From assembly GCA_001655205.1 (NCBI GenBank), contig LPNZ01010237.1, forward strand, positions 1-41,559: a DNA stretch of 41,559 nucleotides, read 5' to 3'. The stretch's first letter is position 1. Each line of letters begins with the position of its first letter. A program made the translations under genes and the position numbers. Positions 31,932 to 41,559 of this stretch are shown one piece after another. The notes beneath the pieces were generated by a model. The model was not told where the DNA came from and did no database searches. It worked only from the letters and a program-made list of their open reading frames with translations. This DNA comes from Lenisia limosa (taxonomy: Eukaryota; Breviatea).

Positions 31932-34900
31932 TTACTCTTCGTCGAAAGGAAGGGGCTTGTTAAGCGACTGGAAAATTAGAATTTAGAAGAGGAAGAATCT
32001 AAGAAAATGTAATGGAAAATATTGGGGAAAAATCCCCCATACTTTGACTGCATCAAGGAAATCAACCGGTTTGATCAGGCGGGGGCCGCCAATAACAATG
32101 GGACGGTTGAACTGTTCGGAAAGCTCATACGCCACACGGGCTTCACTGAATGTCAACCCTCCTAGAAAGTAAACACAACACGATTGACAAAAATCATTCA
32201 CCTTCCCAATAACCAATAACATAGGCATATCATTATTTACAACATCTAGGATAATATTATATGACATGATATGTAGTGAGTTGCAATGAGAAAGAATAAG
32301 TGTGTTTACAACCGAGTAATTCCGCAATATTTATCGCATTCTGCGTTTCAAAACAAGATCAAGAGGATTAGCATGAAGACACTTTACTGTACCCCCAAAC
32401 CAGTCACGTAAATAATAAGGGGGGGTTTTCCGGCGGGTGACTTTGCAACCTTCTCTTTGCCTTTAGAAGCCCATGATCTAGATGTTGAATAATGCATCTA
32501 ACACTAAAATAATATCATCTAGAATGATTGAAATGATATTTGCGATATGATACATATTAAACTATTTAAGGTGGTTCAGTCGCTGTTGTGTTTTGCAAAA
32601 TAACACAAAAAAAAACCTACGCAGAAGTCTTCTTCTTCTGTTGTCCAGTGGAAAGTTTCAACTGGTCAGCTGTTGGCTTGCGGGTGAAGGGGTAAAGCTC
32701 CTCAGAGAGGGTATCTCCAAGGAAATCCTGCATTCGTCAAGCAATGAAAAATGCTGATAATTCAGAAGTTGTTCGTTTCGTCAACAGAAAAATGACACAT
32801 GTTCACCACCCTCACTTGCCCGCATACCTCAGCGACATCCCTCAGCGAGGGCTGGAAACGCGATAAGTCATAGCTTACGTCTCTGTTGGATGGCCTGTTG
32901 GACTTGCTGTGCTTGCGATCCTTACGGTGGTTTGGTCCCTTAGCCTGCCACGTCAAAAATAATCCAAGATATCCATACCAGTGAAACGTTGAGGAAGGAG
33001 AGGTTGGCAAGAACATCTTGCTCTTCAGGTGATAGCACTGCATTTTTGACCAGCTGAAACAGTGAGACGGCAAAGGGGGGGGGGGGGGGNNNNNNNNNNN
33101 NNNNNNNNNNNNNNNNNNNNNNNNNNNNNNNNNNNNNNNNNNNNNNNNNNNNNNNNNNNNNNNNNNNNNNNNNNNNNNNNNNNNNNNNNNNNNNNNNNNA
33201 GTCTCACCACCGCTCGATCACCCAAACGGGAGGGGGGGGGTGTATGTAACAAGAAATTAAGTCACAGTTTCAGCTGAAATGATGGACAGAAACAAAAGAA
33301 CGAGCGCAATAGACACGACAGAACTAAAACGCTGTCAAAATATGCCAATGTTGACAATTATTGCTCAGATATCCAGCTGTCTCATGCAAAAGAACATACG
33401 GAGTCTTTTTCTGAAGCTGAGATGCCTTCAGATGTGATGATGTGGATCATGCTCAAACGAAGCTTGCTGTTGATGGCAATTTTGGGGTCCTAAAATGCAT
33501 TAGTATATAAAAGGGATGAGAAGGATCATTTTCGCAATTTAAACAAGTGCGCCCCACAAACTCTAAGGAGGTTGCTGAGTCTGGAGGCGACATTCTTCAC
33601 GGACTTGCCATCGACATCTTTGCCTGTGGCCATGTCCTTGAAAATATGAGAACAACGGTTTCCCTCCAGTTGGAAAATGACTGGTAAATATCGATATTTA
33701 TCGGTTTTTGATCGAGAATCTATCGAGAATCTATCGAGAAATCCAATCTTTTCATCGGAGTGATATGAAGCACTAACAAATCCAAACTTCTCAACGAAAC
33801 CCCCCGTATCTTCCTAGGTGGCAGTGCCAACCTGTTCTAATGAAGCACATTCCTCTACTTTCTGCTTTTTGAACTGAGTCATACAGTCCTATACAGTAAA
33901 TATTACCACACACACGATACTACGATGCTTTCTAAATTATTTGAGTATCAAAAATTAAATGAATATTGCACAGGAAAGGGGAAGTAGTGCAATGCAATCT
34001 CACGTCGCAAGCTGTGATGTGGGTTTCAAAAGCCATAATTTGCTCTCTGAACTCGGGAACTGCACGAATCAACTGACTCATCTCGGCAAGGCTAACCTGG
34101 ACTTATGAGACATAAAATGAACGTTTTGAATCAGTTCAAGAATTAGGTAATACCTATTAAATCCATGTACATGCTGGGTGAATAAAAACAAAATATACTA
34201 TCAAACAAAACGTACAGCCCCCCACCCCAAATTGAGACACAAATAGATGAAAAAAAAAATATTTGTGTAAGGTGTTGAATCACGAACTATAAGGGGGGGG
34301 GGGGATCGCAAAATGTACATGTAGGTACAAACACAACCGAATCCCTCCAGTTAATGACACCCATCAATAATGCGACAATTTGAAACAACAAAAGAAAAAA
34401 ATCCCAGACCAGCTGCTGCATCATATCACAATACTCCTCCTCAATACTGAAGCCCAAACCCACGTCCTTTCCGTGTCCAATGGCAGCCTTGTTTGTTGAA
34501 GAAAAGTCCGAGAACTCCTTGTTAATATCGACAATAGCTTCAGCAATATGCTTGTGACGATTTCTCACCCATATCTCATCCTTGTCATCAAGAATTACCT
34601 GGAAACGTGATAAAAATGGATCTGGGGGGAATCGGGGTGGAGGGATTCTACTTAACATTTTTGTTTGGGGAGATGCCAAAGAAGTCACTAGTTTGAAGCA
34701 TACTTCTCTAGCAGCAGAGTTGGGGGATGGAGTGTACTTCAAAATTCCATTATCAATGTCGAGTAAATCTTCAACCATTGCCTGAACACAATAAATATGA
34801 AAAAGGGAGGGTGACTGTGTCCGAAGCCAGACCAATAAAACCAACCTGATACGTCAACTCATGAAGGAGAGGAGCAATTGTGTCCGAAATTCTATCAACA

Positions 34901-36554
34901 ACCATCAGGGTACCGCCAGTAGGAGCGCATGGGTCACTACAATCAATATCACACAGGAGGTTGGTTTCAAGATATCAAAAGATTTCCTCTTACGTTCTTC
35001 TCATTGTGTCAATGTATTCCTGTGTATAGTTCGCGATTTGGCGTGTGGTCACTAATGGGAAATTAAAAGCGTTCAAAAAAATCCACAAAATATAAAAATA
35101 AAGCTCAATCAAGAGACACCAACCAAACTAACCATGCTCAGCGCAATATCTGATCATTGGTGTCTCATTGAGGGAACAACAGAGAGTTGCAAGTTGAGAA
35201 GCCGTCTTGAGGGCCAATTAAAGAAAACAAAAAGAAACGATCACCCCAATCTCATCTTTTTTACAGGAAAGCTCGTACATTTAGAACTATGCACATAGTA
35301 TACGATGGTACTTAAATCACGATCAAGATTAAAACTGCGAACAAGCCAGAAATTATAGTGGATCTCTTTATTATGCTGGTTTTAATCATGTTCGCGGTAT
35401 TAACCAAATATCCATACCCTATAATAGATATACGCACACGTAAATAAACATATGATCCACAATATGATATGTATTATGTCTAAACGATAATATATGATAT
35501 ATATCATATATATTAATGATACAAAAAAAAAAAAAAAANNNNNNNNNNNNNNNNNNNNNNNNNNNNNNNNNNNNNNNNNNNNNNNNNNNNNNNNNNNNNN
35601 NNNNNNNNNNNNNNNNNNNNNNNNNNNNNNNNNNNNNATGACCACTGTAAAGGTGGTGAAGGTCATTGGGGGAATTAAGACTGAAGACCCTCGACTCAAG
35701 AGCTACATTAGGGTAAGACCTTTCTGGATGGTTTTGCTGGAAGTTTAGGCTATAGGGAAAAGTAAAATGCAAAAAATAAAGTAATCAAAAACCTTCAGTC
35801 TCACCAAGGTAGTTGAGGTTAATTTCTTGACAGGATTTGACATAATCAATCATGTTAGAATCGGCAATAANNNNNNNNNNNNNNNNNNNNNNNNNNNNNN
35901 NNNNNNNNNNNNNNNNNNNNNNNNNNNNNNNNNNNNNNNNNNNNNNNNNNNNNNNNNNNNNNNNNNNNNNNNNNNNNNNNNNNNNNNNNAGCTCCCTTAT
36001 AATGATTGTCAATCTAGAATAGATTAGAGATCTTGGCACAAAAAACATGATATAACCATCAGGTAAAATAAATCAGCCACACCCAATAAACCTTATTTTT
36101 GCGGTTCTTTGTAAGAGGAAAGTCTTGCAACATGTCAAGCACTGAATCCTGATAGTGTAAAAACGAGAATTGTAACCAAATAAGCGCAGTCTCTTTTTAG
36201 TACCTTTTTAGATGATATGAAATAAACTGCATCCATTTGGCGAAGGGGCTGTCGAGAAATGTGGAGAGATTCAACCGCTAAATGGTGAGCCGAAAGTAAC
36301 GAGAGGGAGGGAAAACCCAGGAGGTGTGGACTTTCTAATGATAAAATAGCCCCCTCATACCTGCTATATGGTTCTCAACCAGATCAGAGTTGGTGAGGCA
36401 AGAGGAAATAATCCGCATGCATTGTTTATCGCAAATTAACTGTCTATATTCACCACGACTATTGAAATGACTCTAAAAAAGTCAGAACTACACAAAAATG
36501 GCGTCACCAAACCAGGAGCTTCGTCCCAAGAGCAGTACGTAAATCAACCGACAT
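31932..36554 (-). CDS. SEC1: Sec1/Munc18 family SNARE regulator (Sec1/STXBP type)
   Basis: Exons: 36513-36554, 36361-36472, 36204-36277, 36092-36148, 35805-35870 (start in gap 35871-35989), 35638-35702 (end in gap 35539-35637), 35133-35205, 34994-35051, 34846-34936, 34704-34781, 34410-34598, 34004-34096, 33832-33888, 33562-33636, 33400-33489, 32979-33053, 32828-32944, 32621-32727, 32401-32477, 32043-32161 and 31932-31967. Landmarks in order: CMRIISSCLTNSDLVENHIA, PLRQMDAVYFISSKK, INLNYLALESRVFSLNSP, VVDRISDTIAPLLHELTYQ (domain 2/3 signature), DKDEIWVRNRHKHIAEAI, LRLSMIHIITSEGI, VSYDLSRFQPSLRDVAE and LIIYVTGGLTFSEARVAYEL, then IVIGGPRLIKPVDFLDAV. These place it with plasma-membrane type Sec1/Munc18 proteins, which clasp syntaxin and drive SNARE fusion in exocytosis. 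About 550 residues are visible. The TAA at 31934-31932 overlaps a usable 5' splice site (see the 31498 entry). Confidence 0.94.
33685..33740. repeat. Intronic palindrome followed by short tandem repeat
   Basis: In a Sec1-gene intron, TAAATATCGATATTTA (33685-33700) is a perfect 16-nt palindrome. It is followed from 33711 by about 2.5 copies of an 11-nt unit ATCGAGAATCT. Function unknown. Confidence 0.6.
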
Positions 36555-37087
36555 GATTTACGCTGTCGTCCTACCGATAACTTACTTACTTACTTCTGAT
36601 AACTTGGAAGCTCTGCTCCACACAATTACTGCAACCCAGTTATATTAACCACACCCCAGGTTTCATTTCGCCATTGATTACCACATATAGAATGATATTT
36701 TTCAAACCGCTATCTATTATTAAAATAATAGTGTTATAGACGCGAGATTTCCTATTAGTAATTAAGATATTAGAGTTGTGTCCCGTACCAAGACAATTGT
36801 CCGAACGTCCGTGACAACGGAGAGTTGTGAGATTTCCCCGCGGTGTCCTAAACACAATTTGTTGAATTGATTAATAAAAGTTTTGGTGTTTCTCTTCCTG
36901 TCTGTTTCTCCTCGCAGAAAGGACTATCGGAAAAAGTGGCTGTTCTCTGCTTTTCGGCACTTCTCCTTGACTTCGGCCTGTAGTAACATAGAGCGCACAA
37001 GGCTGCTTTAACTATTGTTATTAGAATTCTACTAAACCGACCAACCCTGACTACCCTCACTGACCACCTCTGCGCCATCTCATCATC
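36555..37087. promoter_or_regulatory. Divergent intergenic region, Sec1 / nucleotidyl cyclase
   Basis: The 533 nt between divergent start codons hold four CTTA repeats near 36580-36594 and an AT-rich half followed by a more balanced half. Minus-strand open frames of 71-76 codons here show no family features and no plausible exon partners. No RNA gene was seen. Confidence 0.4.
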
Positions 37088-40000
37088 ATGAGGGCCAACT
37101 CAGATGTTGAACTGAAGACGAACTTGAGTTTTCACTCGAACAGATCTGACCTTGGAAAGGAGGTTCAGGAGGTATGGATTTTGTCTTTGTTTAGTTACAT
37201 TCTTCACATTCACTGGTTCAGATTTCAGCGACAACACAAGGAATTGTCTTCCTTCGGCTCTTTATGATTCTCTTGTAGGTGTTGACGTTGACTTGATGTG
37301 TGTTTTTATTTCAACAACATGTTTAATAGTAATTATTTATATTTAGGTTTGTCATTTCTATTGCCCTTGCAGTTTATCCTGCATGGACTTGGACCTTACA
37401 AGAAGGTTGGTTTTGTACTGATGTTTCCATTGTGACTCTGAATGTAGGATTGGATTCGGTTGAAGACCTTGCTGAAACCATTTCTGCTGACATTGTATCA
37501 ACTGTGGAGCGTGAAATATCAGGATGGATGTGCGTGATGTAGCGATCTTCTACTGCATGTTACCGTTGCAATTCAATGTTTGACATTTCTAGGGATAGTT
37601 TTGGCCTGTCTCTCTCCTTTGATCAAGTTATTGTGAGCTATAATGGACTCGTGTCAATCACAGCGGTTAACAGAGTTTGAAGGGATACGTTGAAGTTAAT
37701 TTTTTCAAAAATATTTTTTGTTTGAACGATGAATCAAAGTCACTGTTTAGAACCTCTTCCAACCAACATTGTTTGCACGGTTCAAGAAGTATTTTGTTGG
37801 TACTGCAGCAGTTTTCAGCAACGATGGTGGAATCATGGCTGCATATTCCCGAGTCCAAGACCCCAATACTGGTTGGGTGTGTATCTTCTATGAGCTTTTG
37901 GCTATAGGAACTGATTCGGTGTGCAAGTGTGACATTTATGTAGGTGAACCGTTATCATTCTACATTACATTGGATTCCCTTTCTGACCCTTTGATAATGA
38001 ATGCGTTTGAATCGAAATCTGGTGTTCCTGTTGCGGTATGTTGACTATTATTGCAAAATTAACACTTTATTAACCCATTCCCATAACAATTCAGTATGTC
38101 GGCAACCAGACTTTTGACAATCTTGGGGAAACATTTCCAGATGCTGTCGGTGGTGACGTCATTTGGTCTGGCATTGTAGATCAAAGTGGGTGTATCTTAA
38201 AACTGACATATGAATGACTGATTTTACTTTATAGCTATTGGAGGTGTTCAAATGGTACGAGTCCTAGCTGGGCTTCCCCTTTACAATCATTTGGTAGGTT
38301 TCAAAAGATCATTTTTAGTTTTACTCATCTGATGAATTTTTTGAGCTCCGGGCAATTCATATTATAGAATACTATATCATATAGTATATGTATTATTTGA
38401 TTAAATATTAATATTATTAATAATATTAAAATATCATATTTGTATATTAAACCATATGTACCATATGATATTTTTGTCTTGTTGATTTTGTAAGAGCAAA
38501 TTTTTAATAAATGTGTTTTATTCCGTTTATTTTTTTTCTTCCTTTTTCCGCGTTTTTCTATTTCTACCATTTTCCCTGTTTCTTCAGTAGTTTTTTTTAG
38601 TTTTTTTTTTTGCTTCAAGGGATATTTTATTAGTATTTTATTAATGTTAATTGCCCGGATCTCATCTAATTAGATGATCTTTTATGGAACATTTCTTTAA
38701 CAGTTTACTGTTTAGGGGACTAGAATTGGAGTGACAACTGTACGAGTGCCATTAGAAGTATTTTCCAGTATCTTAAACAAACTTGACTCACATGGAGGAA
38801 TCTTGTACCTTTTTGAAGAGTAAGTTCAGTGCAATTTCACAAAAGAGTGACGTCAACCTGTGACCATTATAGAGGTACATTCACTCTCCTGGGCACATCT
38901 GATGGAGATCTGACGGTCACAGTTACTGAAGGTGAAATTACATTGACAGGCTCTGATCGTGTTGTAAGTGGGGGGGGGATTCAATGGGTTGAACATGGTA
39001 ATACCAAATATTAATAATCAATATGACAATTGTAATATTAATCTTGTGCTTAATGTCATAGTAATGTGATATAGTATGTGCATAGTGCCGCTCTTTGGAG
39101 GGTAGCGATAATACTTGTTTCTGATACCATTTTATTTGCTCTTGTTTTGGCTCACCACATAGACTGAAAAAACTGAAGCAGTAAAAGCTGAAGTATTGCA
39201 CCACGCCTTAGAGGATCACCCTGAAGAAGTTTCTGAAACAATTATCGAGAGAACAACACTTGATGGAGTGGAATACTTCATGATTCAAAAAACTCTAAGT
39301 ATTTCTGCAACAATGGTGTGTTCTTTTTTATATACTATAGTATATCATATATACATATGATATAACAACATGGTTTACAACGTTTTGTGATTCTATAGAA
39401 AGTGAAGTGGCGGATTGTGAACCTTATTCCATCCAGCTTTTTCTTTGACAACATCGAATCAAGTAAGCAGGGTACCTATAATCCCAATTTTGATTTACCA
39501 ATAATTGGTGTTAATAATTCCCTTTAGGACAACAAGACGTCACGAAAGTGGTTCTATTTGTCTGTGTTGTGTCATTTGGCGTGACCGTGGTTGGATCAAT
39601 GATTATTACTCGCCCTATGAAACAGGCTCTTATTCTCAAAAAACGCCAGGGTGCTGTCATTTTAAAAGTTGGTCAACAATAAAACCAACCTTTGTTGGTC
39701 TATCATTTTTTTTCCAATTTGTAGAACTAACGCATCGTTACCGCCTGATGTTTTAGATCAATACCCAAAGAAAACAGCTCATTGAAATGGGAGAAGAAGT
39801 ATCAAGAGAAAAAACTGTAGCCGATGCCCTTTTACAACAAGTCTTTCCACCAAGTGTTTGTAATGCACTGATGTGTGGGTCCAAAGTTGAGGTTGGTGCG
39901 GCTTAGTAATTTGTATTTTGTAATCCTACAATTTTCTTATCTCCTTATTGCAACAGCCCCGTCGTCATGGTTCAGTGTCAATGCTGTTTACGGATATTGT

Positions 40001-41559
40001 ATGTGGTTCACTTGTGTTTTTTCGTTTTTGTGAGTTGACTGTTTTATTTCCAAGGTTGGCTTTACCGCTATGACTTTGAACTCTGATCCGAAGGAGGTGA
40101 GCTTTAGTAACCTTTTTAGCAATCCCTTCAGCAAAGATAAAACAACAAAATATGCTATGTATAGGACTTTACTTCGGTTCGAAAAATACCTTAAAAAATA
40201 CCAATAGTTTTCGAGGATTTTTCGAGAAATTCAGTCTTTTTTGAACCGAAGCGAAGTCCTGGCTCTGAATTTATGTATTATGATTTGACTATATTTTGGA
40301 CTGAAAACTTCTTACTCCTCTCCAGGTGATCACGGTGTTGGATTCCATGTACACTCGTTTTGATGGCCTTCTTGACTCCTTCCCAAAGCTCTACAAGGTG
40401 TGGACACATCAAAGGAAAATGAATGATAGTATTATATAAGTATATCATATCATATGATATGATATTATATAGTACCATGAGATACAGTATTATTATTCGT
40501 ATCTGTTCAAGGCGTTTGGCCCTCACATAGTATCTCATATCACAACAACTATCTGCTTTTTTTCAATTGGCAGTCTCGCTCATTCTTAAGCTTGAAACAA
40601 TTGGAGATGCTTGGATTTGTGTTGGTGGAGCACCAGAAGAACTTGAGGACCACGCTGAGCAAATTTGCCTTTTAGCAGTGGCGGTCATGGAGGTGGGTTC
40701 ATTACGCGCACAACAGACTTTTGCCGATCGAGATGAAAAAGTTAATAGTTAAGGATACTATGTTGAAATTTTTTTCTCAATGAATTGCTTGACATTTTAG
40801 TCATCACAAGATGTGAAAGGACCTCTTGGGCAAGACGTCAACATTCGTGTTGGTGTACACTCCGGATCTGTTGTCTCTGGTGTCATGGGTTTGTTTATTA
40901 AATTTGCTGATATAATTTTTAATAAGAAAGTAGTATTTCTTGGATAATATGATATAATACGTAGCTATTAGATATTGCAGGCCCAATAGTCATAAGGGTA
41001 ATCTGGGTCAGAACTGAATCAATTCGTCTACCCTATTCTAATAGTAATACCGGAAGGTTGCATTAAGTTTCCCAAATCACCTAAAATCAGGTGAAAAAAA
41101 TCCTCGTTGGACTCTCCAAGGCGCAGATATGAACATTTCAGCAAGAATGGAACGTAGGTTGAAAATATTTGTTCTGTTCGTGACGTAGTATACTTGTAGT
41201 ATTGATTATTTTTGGGCATCAATATTACAAGTGTACTACGTCATACGAACAGAAGTTTTGAGCGTTGCTCTACTTTACCAATATACAGTAATATGTAAGT
41301 AGTGTATCATAATGACATGGTATCTTAACAATTTACTATTAGATATTATTATTCGATACTGTCATTGGGCTTAATTTTTTTTAGAAACGGCTCTTGCCAA
41401 CCATATTCAAGCTTCACAGCAAACAATTGACAGTACGTTGTGTAAACCAACTACAACTTCATCCAATCTCTTTCTTCATAAATCTATGATTCACTATAAT
41501 ATTCAGTGCTACTTCCTAATACCTGTGTCAAGTATGAGAAACGTCCTGATGAAGTTGAT
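37088..41559 (+). CDS. Receptor-type class III adenylate/guanylate cyclase (runs off the window end)
   Basis: Exons: 37088-37171, 37222-37274, 37347-37405, 37448-37538, 37594-37633, 37751-38035, 38095-38185, 38235-38293, 38716-38819, 38873-38963, 39163-39315, 39399-39462, 39528-39667, 39757-39891, 39957-39998, 40055-40096, 40326-40397, 40591-40692, 40801-40888, 41091-41153, 41385-41432 and 41507-41559 on. About 653 residues are visible. Order: short N-terminus, membrane span (about residues 33-60, split between exons 2 and 3), ectodomain of about 325 residues (Cache-like, not certain), second span (KVVLFVCVVSFGVTVVGSM), signalling helix LLQQVFPPSVCNAL, then the catalytic domain. Metal-binding Asp are in SMLFTDIVGFTAM and ETIGDAW; IRVGVHSGSVVSGV is typical; the catalytic Asn and Arg sit in DMNISARME. 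The base-specifying pair reads Glu (ETIGD) and Thr (PRWTLQG), neither pure guanylate (Glu/Cys) nor pure adenylate (Lys/Asp) type. It probably senses an outside signal and makes cAMP or cGMP. Confidence 0.93.
40163..40260. repeat. Intronic inverted repeat (about 23-bp arms) in cyclase gene
   Basis: The left arm at 40163-40186 starts AGGACTTTACTTCGGTTC. The right arm at 40238-40260 ends GAACCGAAGCGAAGTCCT. They pair with two or three mismatches around a loop of about 51 nt, all inside the intron 40097-40325. It resembles a small non-autonomous mobile element or a folded intron; no clear target-site duplication is visible. Confidence 0.6.
40442..40465. repeat. 24-nt perfect AT palindrome in cyclase intron
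   Basis: The segment is its own reverse complement, built from ATATC and GATAT units around a central CATATG. Similar CATATGATAT-type tracts recur in introns near 5040, 7190, 18850, 35470, 38375 and 39345. Confidence 0.7.
41172..41254. repeat. Intronic inverted repeat (about 35-bp arms) in cyclase gene
   Basis: The left arm at 41172-41206 (starts TTCTGTTCGTGACGTAGTA) pairs with the right arm at 41218-41254 (ends TACGTCATACGAACAGAA). Two mismatches and a 2-nt bulge surround an 11-nt loop. It lies wholly in the intron 41154-41384. The arms differ in sequence from the hairpin at 40163-40260. A MITE-like insertion or a structured intron are the likely explanations. Confidence 0.7.

Noticed and set aside
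36640-37078. Two minus-strand frames of 71 and 76 codons between Sec1 and the cyclase
   Set aside because: No family signal, no matching exons, and they cover the shared divergent promoter region.
1-41559. Bacterial operon, CRISPR array, tRNA, rRNA or transposase genes
   Set aside because: No repeat-spacer arrays, no cloverleaf-like sequence with a T-arm motif and no transposase motifs were seen; the exon-intron structure of every gene is eukaryotic.

Overview
The window is nuclear DNA of an intron-rich, unicellular, flagellated eukaryote. Coding sequence is cut into many small exons (often 40-150 nt) by short GT-AG introns, and all three standard stop codons are used. Every gene call was made by joining exons by hand across GT/AG sites, checking codon phase at each junction and matching the product to a known family. 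An adenylate kinase 9-like giant gene points to a motile cilium. An ADP-forming acetyl-CoA synthetase and a YgeW-type carbamoyltransferase point to an anaerobic or microaerophilic life style, as in fornicate metamonads. The species is an inference and is not proven here.

Layout: (1) 1-1084, minus: 5' part of NMD3 (60S ribosome export). (2) 1388-15132, plus: one gene of at least 63 exons, an AK9-like protein of about 1,970 visible residues with four adenylate kinase modules plus a fifth vestigial one, joined by acidic linkers. (3) 15329-16951, plus: CDC50/TMEM30 flippase subunit. (4) 17126-18705, minus: ten exons giving a 265-residue multi-spanning protein that I read as the gamma-secretase subunit APH-1. 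(5) 19784-23221, plus: a Gln/Pro/Glu-rich low-complexity protein with a basic, AT-hook-like block, family not recognised. (6) 23582-27633, minus: ADP-forming acetyl-CoA synthetase fused to a C-terminal GNAT acetyltransferase. (7) 28171-29704, minus: YgeW-like knotted carbamoyltransferase. (8) 29980-30329, plus: the 73-residue TFIIH subunit TFB5/GTF2H5 in three tiny exons. (9) 31932-36554, minus: a Sec1/Munc18 protein, with a possible extra 3' exon at 31498-31714. (10) 37088-41559 and beyond, plus: a receptor-type class III nucleotidyl cyclase with two membrane spans.

Genes are dense and alternate strands, giving divergent shared promoter regions (NMD3/AK9, APH-1/Q-rich, YgeW/TFB5, Sec1/cyclase) and convergent 3' ends (CDC50/APH-1, Q-rich/ACS, TFB5 side/Sec1 side). 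Two neighbouring co-oriented genes (ACS-GNAT and YgeW) belong to routes that can make ATP by substrate-level phosphorylation. Seventeen N-gaps interrupt the window, mostly in introns beside homopolymers; a few remove parts of exons. No tRNA, rRNA, CRISPR or transposase gene was seen. The less ordinary features are the ACS-GNAT fusion with its catalytic His kept, the eukaryotic YgeW, the cyclase with a mixed Glu/Thr specificity pair, large intronic hairpins, and a stop codon embedded in a usable 5' splice site at the end of the Sec1 gene.
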